Positions 1 through 8,500 of a stretch of 33,379 nt of DNA are shown here, one piece after another. Source of the stretch: a virus; the IMG/VR virus record IMGVR_UViG_3300025141_000405, positions 1 through 33,379 of that record; one strand, written 5' to 3'. The position numbers and the translations under genes are program-made. Each line of letters opens with the position of its first letter. The first letter of the stretch is position 1. The notes below the pieces were generated by a model. That model saw only the letters and a list, made by a program, of their open reading frames with translations, did not search any database and was not told the DNA's origin.

Positions 1-355
1 GGGAGGTTGTGGGGGCTATGATGAATATGACTGGAACCTGACGAGCCGAACTGAACTACGAGGTGAGATGCCTGACGACTACCATTACTTGGGGGATGAA
101 GTGGCGGGCAACCTATTCTACTTTGTCAATCCGCACGGCGAGACAACCTTTACAAAAGTGTTGGGCTTACAGATGGGGAAAGGAATAATAAATTGTTTTG
201 GCGACTTGTTTGACGACTGCTGTGACGGCTCCAACCCTGTGGAATTCCACGATGGAGGTTTCTATATCAACGACTACTACTTGGATGAAGTGATGTGTTG
301 GATGGAAGAAAATAAAGAAAGCTGCACCGAATGGGTGAGCGAGGAGGATAAATAA
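1..355 (+). CDS. C-terminal part of Api92/YubB-like protein (continues from window end)
   Basis: This is the 3' part of the gene that starts at 32792 and runs off the right edge. The frame is open from base 2, and bases 8-133 repeat the last 126 bases of the window, so the two pieces form one protein of about 269 aa. The ATG at 68 is internal, not a separate start. This C-terminal half (from PDDYHYLGDEVAGNLFYFVNP) is acidic and aromatic-rich with several Cys (DDCCDG), and I recognise no domain in it. The family name comes from the N-terminal half. The stop TAA overlaps the next ATG as TAATG at 353-357, so translation is probably coupled to the following gene. Left of base 8 this copy differs from the right-edge copy by an in-frame 3-bp deletion. 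Confidence 0.8.
   Translation, partial: GGCGGYDEYDWNLTSRTELRGEMPDDYHYLGDEVAGNLFYFVNPHGETTFTKVLGLQMGKGIINCFGDLFDDCCDGSNPVEFHDGGFYINDYYLDEVMCWMEENKESCTEWVSEEDK
8..133 (+). repeat. Terminal direct repeat, left copy
   Basis: 126 bases identical to 33254-33379. It lies inside the Api92-like gene, and joining the copies restores one open frame, so the contig is a closed circle or a circularly permuted genome rather than a phage with fixed terminal repeats. Confidence 0.93.
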
Positions 356-1071
356 TGGATGAAGCCAGATTGAACTGGCTTTTGGTGGATGATGGTGGGG
401 TTGCTGGGTTTTACCTAGCCTCCCTCAACCATCGTCATCCTAACAAGGCGAAGTGGATGAGAGAAATGCTGAACCGCTTTGAGCCTACTGCCCCTTTGAT
501 ACGACAAGAGCAACAAATGAGTACGGATTTTTATTTATCTAAACACCTCGTCTTGGAAGCCTTTGAGGGAGAGCACGATGACTTTGCCCGATGGGCTTAC
601 AAGTGTTTTGAGAATTGGTGGCATAACAAGAGGAGGAATAACCAAAAGCATTATGAACGAGCCGTCTTCGTGGCGACGACTTGGGAAGACAACCCTGCTA
701 CGAAAAAAGCAATAACAATAACAGAAGAGGAAGACACCATTATGAATATTATGGAACTGAAAAAAGTGTGGAGGCTATTGCCTATGCTGAATGAGCGAGA
801 GCAAGTTTTGTTTGAGGTGATGCTTGGCTTGGTGGAACTGGAATGGGATGAGAACGGCGACTGCCTGAACTACCCCCCTGCTTACATCGCAAGTCACGGG
901 AGGTGGATGACTGGAAAGAAAGACACCATCCGCAAACACAAGAGAAAACTAAGAGAAAAAATAAAAAACTTTTTGGAGAACTACGATGATGAACTGGAAG
1001 AAGCCATCTTGGAAGAACTGCGAATAGAAAGAAACAGACAACAACTAATAGGAGAAGAAAAGGATGGATAG
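355..1071 (+). CDS. Unrecognised 238-aa protein with a sigma-region-4-like HTH candidate
   Basis: I do not recognise this protein as a whole. Residues about 140-210 (VWRLLPMLNEREQVLF... then IASHGRWM... then TIRKHKRKLREKI) have the spacing of a sigma-70 region 4 or similar helix-turn-helix: an ERE-x-VL helix, a second helix, then a basic recognition helix. An extra loop (ELEWDENGDCLNYPP) lies between the helices. The C-terminus is a charged helix. A role as a transcription regulator of this rightward block is inference only. The start at 355 is supported by a GAGGAGG site just upstream and the TAATG overlap with the previous gene. The 3' end overlaps the next gene by 8 bp. Confidence 0.75.
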   Translation: MDEARLNWLLVDDGGVAGFYLASLNHRHPNKAKWMREMLNRFEPTAPLIRQEQQMSTDFYLSKHLVLEAFEGEHDDFARWAYKCFENWWHNKRRNNQKHYERAVFVATTWEDNPATKKAITITEEEDTIMNIMELKKVWRLLPMLNEREQVLFEVMLGLVELEWDENGDCLNYPPAYIASHGRWMTGKKDTIRKHKRKLREKIKNFLENYDDELEEAILEELRIERNRQQLIGEEKDG

Positions 1072-1687
1072 ACAAAAGATAATTGAGAAGAGCCTTCGTT
1101 ATGCCGAAGTGACTGAGCCATTCGTGGCGAGGATGCTGAGAGAATATGAAGGGGTAAAGGCAGAGGCACCTATGATAATGCCTGACTTTACAGCACCAAG
1201 AGGAACACCTGCGAGACACCCCGCAGATATTGTTTTTACCGAATGCCCCTACTACTATGGGTGGGAGGTGAAACACGATGGAACGAGCAACAGAACAGGC
1301 AACATCTTTGTTGAGAGGAATGCTTTGGTGGAGGTGAAAGCATTTTGCGATGCTGTTATTTACTTTTCTTACCGCGACAAAAAGCCCCTCATACACCACT
1401 ACAAGATAGAGAAACTATTGGAGGTGGCAAAAGAGCAAGGGCATTTCGTTGCTGATGCTGGCGACACGGCGAAGGGGATGAGAGGCAACCCCACACCCGG
1501 CTGGATACTACCATGCACAACTGCTGAGAAGCACGGGAAGAGGATGGTGAGTTGGGAAGGGGAATGGGAGTTGGAGATGATGCGACACGAAGACATCGTC
1601 TTCGCTCAACCACCTGAACCTACACAGGAAGAAATGCGAAAACTACTAAGAGAAAAATACACACAATTCAAAAGGGAAAATAAATAA
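1064..1687 (+). CDS. PD-(D/E)XK-type nuclease candidate, 207 aa
   Basis: Residues 53-84 hold the layout of a PD-(D/E)XK nuclease core: Asp55 in ADIVF, then Glu68-Val-Lys70 in WEVKHD, then a TGNIFVE segment (78-84) with a further acidic residue. The ExKxD...TGN(I/L)xxE pattern is familiar from phage and archaeal Hjc- or restriction-like nucleases that cut DNA with a divalent metal. A helix-rich N-terminus precedes the core, and the basic C-terminal tail (LREKYTQFKRENK) could contact DNA. The likely role is a phage nuclease in host DNA breakdown, recombination or competitor exclusion; the sequence does not decide which. The start at 1064 follows GGAGAAG and overlaps the previous stop by 8 bp. 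It is translationally linked to the next gene by TAATG at 1685-1689. Confidence 0.72.
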   Translation: MDRQKIIEKSLRYAEVTEPFVARMLREYEGVKAEAPMIMPDFTAPRGTPARHPADIVFTECPYYYGWEVKHDGTSNRTGNIFVERNALVEVKAFCDAVIYFSYRDKKPLIHHYKIEKLLEVAKEQGHFVADAGDTAKGMRGNPTPGWILPCTTAEKHGKRMVSWEGEWELEMMRHEDIVFAQPPEPTQEEMRKLLREKYTQFKRENK

Positions 1688-1908
1688 TGACTAAGAAAAT
1701 AGAGACAGAAGTTTGCGGGAGCATATGCTACAACGATAGGAGAGTGGGCGATAGACTTGACTACTTCACCAATATCTTTGAGGCTGCCCTTGTTGAGGGC
1801 TGGGATGCTAAACTGGAAGCAGTTGGAAGAGAGCAGTTCATCAACGACAAGGCGGCTTTGGAATGGCTTGATAAGATGCTTGCGAAAGCGAGAGCGACAG
1901 AAGAATAG
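1687..1908 (+). CDS. Small hypothetical protein, 73 aa
   Basis: A short soluble protein with no recognised domain. The first half is polar, with two Cys (EVCGSICYNDRR). The second half is probably helical, ending in EWLDKMLAKARATEE. The TAATG overlap with the preceding gene and the terminator starting 4 bases after the stop mark it as the last gene of the rightward operon. No function can be assigned. Confidence 0.7.
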   Translation: MTKKIETEVCGSICYNDRRVGDRLDYFTNIFEAALVEGWDAKLEAVGREQFINDKAALEWLDKMLAKARATEE

Positions 1909-1911
1909 GGT

Positions 1912-1960
1912 GCCCTACCACCCTTGCCTCATCCCTTCACGGGGGTGGGGCTTTTTTTTT
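1912..1960 (+). terminator. Rho-independent terminator ending the rightward operon
   Basis: Bases 1912-1922 pair with 1941-1951 to give an 11-position GC-rich stem with one G-T pair and one A-G mismatch, closing an 18-base loop. Nine T follow at 1952-1960. It begins 4 bases after the stop of the last rightward gene. Confidence 0.88.
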
Positions 1961-1993
1961 ATTTATTTATCGTCGCGGTATGCCATCCCAATG

Positions 1994-2002
1994 TGTTATT
2001 AT
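1994..2002 (+). promoter_or_regulatory. Extended -10 promoter candidate in the convergence gap
   Basis: TG-T-TATTAT is an extended -10 match without a clear -35. The GTGTTAT core also occurs at the two divergent promoter candidates (minus strand near 29255 and plus strand at 30024-30030). It lies after the rightward terminator and reads into a gene-free stretch, so any transcript would be short and non-coding. This is inference from sequence. Confidence 0.45.
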
Positions 2003-2107
2003 TAGTAAGATGGGATGACTTGTTTGTTCTATTTTCCCGTACAGCCAGCGGCTGCACTGAGATAGAAGGGCGGGATGACTGGGGATAAATAAAAATAATT
2101 AATTAAA

Positions 2108-2148
2108 TAATAAAAAGTTGATGACTTTGGTTTGTTGGGGGCATCAAC
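2108..2148 (-). terminator. Second, weaker leftward terminator
   Basis: GTTGATG (2117-2123) and CATCAAC (2142-2148) form a 7-bp stem. Read on the minus strand it is followed by TTTTTATTATT. It lies immediately beyond the main leftward terminator and gives a tandem arrangement. The loop is long (18 bases), so efficiency is doubtful. Confidence 0.5.
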
Positions 2149-2187
2149 AAAAAGAACCCTCTTGGTTGCGGAGCAGCCAAGGGGGTT
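2145..2187 (-). terminator. Terminator of the leftward late operon
   Basis: An 11-bp stem is formed by 2155-2165 and 2177-2187 (one G-T pair). On the minus strand it is followed by CTTTTTG. It lies 23 bases beyond the stop of the last leftward gene. The stem is also followed by TTTCTT on the plus strand, so it may act in both directions. Confidence 0.82.
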
Positions 2188-2209
2188 TCTTAATTGAGAC
2201 TGATGAGAA

Positions 2210-2503
2210 TTAGATTGCTTTTCTTTGGTTGTCTTCTATTCTTCGTAAGTCGCTCTTAATTATTTCTATGTTTAGGGAGCACCCATCCATCTTATTGTAA
2301 ATAGTAGTTAGTGTCTGATGATATAACTTTCTATCTTCTTCGTGTTGCTCTAAGGTTCTATTGAATGCATCCTTTTGATTATCAACATAAACCTTGATGA
2401 CTGGAACAAAATGCTTTATCAATAAATAAATAACTATCAATAAGATTAAGACTGATGAGGCTGGTCCGCTCAGATATGGTAAGATTTCAATAAAAGTTTC
2501 CAT
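2210..2503 (-). CDS. Holin-like small membrane protein, 97 aa
   Basis: Residues about 13-36 form one strongly hydrophobic span (SSVLILLIVIYLLI) followed by a long charged helical tail (DNQKDAFNRTLEQHEEDRK...). One N-terminal membrane span with a coiled-coil-like tail, about 100 aa long, at the end of the late operon, fits many phage holins or holin-associated proteins. These make or time the inner-membrane lesion at lysis. No endolysin gene is recognisable next to it or elsewhere. AAGGA precedes the ATG at suitable distance, 12 bases after the stop of the giant virion gene. An anchored spanin-like role is the alternative. Confidence 0.65.
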   Translation of the reverse strand: METFIEILPYLSGPASSVLILLIVIYLLIKHFVPVIKVYVDNQKDAFNRTLEQHEEDRKLYHQTLTTIYNKMDGCSLNIEIIKSDLRRIEDNQRKAI

Positions 2504-2515
2504 TAGTTAGTTTCC

Positions 2516-5500
2516 TTATGGTCTGATATCATAATAAGTTTTTCTTCTATTCATTCTCTCAACCTCTTCTATGGTTGGCTCTTGAATAGGTGTGGTTATT
2601 CCCAGTGACTGAGCCCAGCTTGGGTCATACTTCATCTCAACCACATCACCTTCTGCTCGTCTCTCTTCAACTTCGCCAATTACCTTAGAGCCAATAGGCA
2701 GCCATTCTCTCAGCCCTCTCTCTTGCCCTGTCATCATCATTGAGAACTTCCACCTGTTCCATCTCTTTCTCGCAGCCTCATCATTCTTATCAATAGCCCA
2801 TTGTCTTCCTTGGAAGGTTGAGCCACCGGGATATTCTTTATTTTTTGGTACTGCCTTGACATTGAATTCATTCTTGAACCATTCCCAAGTTTCAGGTTGT
2901 TGTTGTAATCTAAAAAGTAACCAGCCATCAACGAGATTTGTTACTTGCCTATCTGGTCCTCTTCTGATATCTATGCCGAATGCTTGGGAAGCAGCGAGGT
3001 TTATCCAAGGATTTACATTCTCTCCTGCTGCTCTTACATAAGCTTTCATCAATTGATTGGTGGGGTCTGTAACAGGAATGTCGCCTGATGAGATAAGAAT
3101 ACTTTCTCCGTGTGCCTGCAAGATGTTTGCGAAATCTTGTGCTGCCTCCATCTGAGGAATAGGTGGGCTGTAATAACCTACCCTTTGATTAGTCTCCTTG
3201 TCTTGCTTGCTGTTAAAATACATTCTTGTCGCAGCCCATTCAGTCGGTGCTATGTGGGCTCTCCACTTACCTTGGATGTCATCTTCGGGTATGCCTCGTG
3301 TAGTAAGCATAATGTTTTTTAATCGGTTCGGGTTAGTCACAGCATTCTTAGCGAATGTCTTCCAGTTATTTTGACGGAAGGTGAGGAACCAAACCCAACG
3401 ATGAAGCCCCTTGATAGACTTGGAATAATCAAACAAACTTTCTCTTGATAGCTTGATGGCTTGTTCCAAAGGTAAGCCATTTTCTATTCCAGCAATCAAG
3501 ACACCGCTTCGGAAAGCATTATCAGTCTCATTAGCAAACTTACCCCAAATATTTGTTCCTTTCCAAGCGGTAATATTTCTCTGCATCCAAGCCCGGGCTG
3601 CTCTATGTTCGCTCTCTGGTAAAGTCTTTAAAAACCTTTGGAAGTCAATGTCTGTCTCTCTCATAAAGTCTTTGGCTACATTAGATGTAAGTTCGGCTGA
3701 TGCCTGTGAGCGAGACAAACCATTCGTTCTCATAATCTCTGCTAACATTTCAGTTGTGTAAGCTTTACCCGATGGTGCGACTGCTAGGATTTCTGTGGCT
3801 GATGCCTTGCCTGTGCCAACATAAATAGGATTGCTGAAAGCAACGACACGAGCACCTCTTGTTAAGTTTCCTGCTCCCTCTAAGCCCATCGAGCCGATAG
3901 TAGAATACATTATTGATGGAGCAGTTGAGAAGTTATTCATCATGTATCTAACAGCAGGAAGGGTGGTGCCGGCTAGCATGCCAGACTTCATAACATTATT
4001 TGTATAGCCAGCCCCAGTCCAAAATGAATTGAATAGCTGTTGCCCTAAATTTTGGTCGTAACCGCTGTAATAAAGTTTGGGTGTGCCTCGCTGCTCGCTA
4101 AACCATTCAAGCATTCGCAAGGCAGCATTTGTTTCCTCTGGTGTGAGAGGATTGATGTCATTCATTTGACGACTTTCTTTAAGTCTTATTCGTGTTAGGG
4201 TTTCATCAACACCTTGAATTCCTGTTCTCTCAGTCATTCTTCTTATTTGTGAGGTGATAGCAGCATCGATGCTTATTGCTTCTGCTATTTGCTGTGCCGC
4301 TCCCATTCCCGGCTTCGGCTGTGCTATGGCTGCTCGCAGTAATGCTTCTATTCTATTTGTCTGAGCCTTAGTAATTATTGTTGGGTTTAGACTTTCAGCA
4401 TAAGCTCTACCCGGTCGCCAAGCAGGTTTAAGCGAACCGGTTTCACCAAGCATCCACTTTAAAACTGCCTTCGAATGTGTAGGGTTAGCTTGAAGTTGTC
4501 TTACTATTTCTTGCGGAGACAATGAGCCACCCTCTATTGGAACATCAGACAGCTTGGCTATTTGTGCTTCATCCAAAGAAAGTAATTTTTTAACTGAGCT
4601 ATTCATCATTCTATCAAAAGCTTTTACTTCTCCTACCCCTTTCATATTCATCATATTATCGACAGCATCATCAACCCATAGCTTGTGTCGTAGTCTTCTT
4701 GTAAGCTCTAACAGGGCTTCTTCTATTGGCTCTCCACTTACCTTCTCAAACGGCATCCCGCCTCCGCCTTCACCACCGACATATCTTTTGCCGGGTGGGG
4801 GTAAGAGACTTGGGTCTCTTGGTGGCAGTGGTTCTGTTGCTCGCGGAGTAAAAGGAAGCGGTTTGGGAGCCGCAGCAGTGTGCGCTGCCTTTCCGATGTT
4901 GTAATTTTTATTAACAATAAGACCTGAGAAAGTGAACATGTCTTCATCAACAGCTTTGCTATTTAAGAAGCGATTAAGTTCATCTCGAAGTTGACCCTCA
5001 GCCATCTTCTTCGCACGCGAACGGGCGGCAATTGCTTTCATCATCTCTTCACCGCGCTCTGTCGTTAGCTCACTAATCTTTGCTTCCGCGGTTGAGATGG
5101 GACCTTCTTGAATGTTAGTGACACCTTGTTCATAGGGGTCTTTTGGAAACTTCTTATCTAAAAATTGTTTAACGACATCATCTTTATGTCTAAGGATTAA
5201 GTCGGGCTCAATAGTTATTCCCTCTGAATAAGCTTTATCTAGTCTAGCTTCTAATGCTGTTACGATTTCTTGGACCTCGCGCTCAGTTAGCCCAACATCT
5301 GCATACTTCTGCCATAAGTCGTATTCGCGGAGCTTCTTAGCAGTTGCATAAACACTGGTACCGACAGGCTCAGTCCATTCTGGCTCCATCTTCGTCCAGC
5401 TTTCGCTTGGTTTTTGTCCTTTAAACCCCTCAACCGGCGCGCTGCTCGGTGGGATGTCATCTGGATATAGAGGAACAACTTCTCCACCTTCCAGCGGGCG

Positions 5501-8500
5501 AGAGCCGCCTCCCCTAGGTGGCGGAGAACCTCCCATCCACTTCTGTACCTTATTTCTTAATAAGACATTCTCAAACCAAATAGTAGATTGGTCATCAATA
5601 ACTTTTCTATTTGGGAAGATTTGTGGATACTTTTTAGCAGCATTAGACATAACATCATTAATGATATTGGCTTTCTGTTGCTGTAAAGTTACGATGTGAA
5701 CCAGTTCAGTAGCATCTTTTTGACGATAGATGGGAGACATTGTATCAGCAGCTTCTATCAGTCGTTTAGTTACTGGGGAAACAGTTAGTGGGTCAATAGC
5801 CTGCTCTACCTTTGCTGCTTGTTGTAGTGTTTCAAAGATGTTATTTAGTTCTGCTTTCACACCAAAGACTTTCTCGACGCTCTGACCTTCCATCATACGA
5901 TGCCAGTCATCTAAAAGAATTAGGGCGCCAATATCATCACCATGAGAAATAGCCATTTTAATCTTTTCTAAGTGTGCTTTTCCTTTCTCCGATGAAAGGA
6001 TAACAGAAGTAAGCTGGTCAATATCTTCTGGGCTAATGTCTACTTTTGCCTTGCCTTTGGTGAGAGGCTTTCTTATTATTCTTTCGTGCCCTCCCAAGAT
6101 AAGGTTAGTGTATTCTCTTAGTAAAAGTTCAGGGTTAGAAGAGAAGGCATCCTGAACAATAAGTTTTGCTCCTGCTTGGGTAGGTGTTAAGCCCTCGGCA
6201 CGATATCTAGTTAGTGTAGAAGCATTATTCTCGGATAAAGCACCAAGTCTTGATGCAATATTCTCAACCACTTCTCCTGCTATTGGGTCTCCTGAAAGTT
6301 TAGAAGCAACACTATCATTAAATTTAGCCACAACTTGCTCTACCTTTTCTCCTATTAGATTATTTCTAATTGCTTTCGGAGCTAAGACACGGTTAGCATA
6401 CTGTGCTCTTTGTTTTGGGCTTGCTTTTCTAATGTCTGCTGCGACATCTTCAACAGTTCTAGAACCAAACTTTGCTGCCGCCAAGCTTTCTACTTTTGAT
6501 GACGCCATCTGGTTCCATTCAGCCAAGCCCAAGGCGAATTCATCAATGCCCTCATCGACACCTTTTTGAATATCACGCATCACCCTATTAAAATCTTTGC
6601 TACCAGAAACAAAGAGGTCTAATGTCTCATCTCCTGTTGGGGTTAAGCCACTAGTTCTGGGCTCCAAGTCATTAAGAATGCGAACCATCTGTTCCCGTGT
6701 TAAAACTATCATCAGCTGACCGTCTGGTCCGACTATGGTTCTCTCAGGATTAGCAGCTATTTCTTGCATAACCTTATGCATTTCGCTCTTATTAACGAGA
6801 GCAATTATTTCTCTCTGTTGAGCCTCATCAAGGAACCTACCTCCTATCTTTACCTGTTCCTGAATGCCTAGCCTACCTGTGGCTTGAAGCTCATTAACAA
6901 GGTCGCTAACGCCTTTACCAGCATAAGCTGATGCTATCTTCTCAGCGGCTAATGTGTCGTCAAGTTTCGGAATAATCGGTTTAGCATATGTTCCTGACAG
7001 GCTGGGCTGTACAGCGTTTCTTATTTGAACCGTCCAGTGATTAGATAAGCCATTTTCCAAGGCTTCGTCAGCCATTCTATTTAAGACATGCAGAAAAGAG
7101 GCTTCATTCTCTCCAAGAGCATCCCAGTTCTTTATGATATCATTTACTAAATCATCTGTGCCAGCCATCCCTCTTGCTAGGATGTCCGATTTTGTTTCAA
7201 GGGATAAAACATCATCCAATGAAGCAATCCACATAGCTTCCATTGCTTGTTTATTAAAAGTAGCATAGTCTATTGGGCTTTGTACTTTAAAGCCTCCTTG
7301 TTCAGCAACCTTTACAAAATCTTCCCAACTAACACCTTCCTGTGTCCGCGCAAAGAACTGCTCTGGTGTTTCTGTAACCCCTTCAACTATCTTTCTATTT
7401 TGGAGATAGTCTGTTTTAAAGTTGTAAACCTTTTTGGCGTTTTGAATATTGGTGGGTTGAGCAGCAAACTTCTGTGCTACCCTAGTAACTATGCTTATTT
7501 CCCCCTGCCCCTTAATCATCTTTTGAATTTTTGTGTCTTTTAAAATGTTTGTTACTAGTCGAGGCGGCATTAATAGGTCTCCCCACTCACCTTTCCACAT
7601 GGCATCCACTTGCGCGCCTGCCGCTTCTTCTGCTCTCGCCGCGGCAGCCGCTTCATCTGATGTTAGCTTTTTACCTAATTTCTTTTTAGCCCATCTCTTG
7701 GCTGTTTGCGCTGTTGCCTTAGTTGACTTAGTTCCCTCAATAACTACCCTACCGGGCAAGGTAGCGCCACCAACAACACGAGATGCTCCGCTTCTTGCTG
7801 CTGTTCCAATCGCCCGTGCACCCTCTGAGACAGCCGCTCTTGCCGCAACTTGTGTTGTGCCACCCAACGCGCTGGATACTTTAAAAGCAGTCGTTCCTTT
7901 TCTCGCCACGGACCCTATGGTTCCAAGAGCCCCCAAGTCAAGAGGAATGTAAAGGTCAATTGCTAAACCAATGGTGCCACCGACATATCCGCCGGCGGTT
8001 TGAAATGTTCCGGGAATGCCCTTCTTCTCATCAGCGCCTGTGTCTATTCCAAGCCATTCAGCCGCGCCATCTAGTTCAGCGCCAAATGCCGCTCCTGCAT
8101 CATGACCTCCACCCATCACACCCAAGCCACCTTCAATGCGTTCAGAGACAGCATCAGCCAAGTCTTTATCTGTAAACGCAGCTTCAACACCACCGACAAC
8201 AGCACTAATAGGCGCCTGAGCCAATCTGGCGGCGTACATCAAACCGCTTTCTGTAACACCTTGACCGGGTCGTCGTGTCTGTGTGCCCCATTCCAAGCTA
8301 TCCATGAAAGCAGTTGTGAAAGTGTTTGGAGCATCTTCAAACATTTCTTTTATTTCATCTTCTGACATTTGCCCATTGACAGCATCTTTGGCATTGCGCA
8401 CGGGAGGAATTTTACTGCCCATAATAAGTTTCATTCTATGTTCAGTTCTTTCTGGTGTCCAGTCTTCCGGGTCGACGCCTTCATATTCAAACTGTTCGTA

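Larger units (their letters stand above)
2009..2190 (+). ncRNA. Candidate small structured RNA in the convergence gap
   Basis: This ~180-base stretch has no convincing ORF but has its own promoter-like site just upstream and a strong hairpin (2155-2187) at its end. Inside, TTCTAT (2027-2032) pairs with ATAGAA (2062-2067) around an inner hairpin CAGCC/GGCTG (2042-2046 with 2050-2054). An alternative TCCCG/CGGGA pairing exists (2035-2039 with 2071-2075). GGGATGACT occurs twice, 60 bases apart (2012-2020, 2072-2080). A purely structural intergenic spacer is the alternative. Confidence 0.35.

Noticed and set aside
8-133. True terminal repeats of a linear phage genome
   Set aside because: The repeat lies inside one gene and its length is near common assembly overlap sizes, so a circular assembly artefact is the simpler explanation.
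68-355. A separate 95-aa gene starting at the ATG at 68
   Set aside because: The frame is open upstream to the window edge and joins the right-edge gene through the terminal overlap, so this is the C-terminal part of a longer protein.
782-1399. 205-aa minus-strand ORF opposite the early genes
   Set aside because: Antisense to two well-supported genes with ribosome sites and overlaps; its Ser/Leu-rich translation mirrors the purine-rich coding strand.
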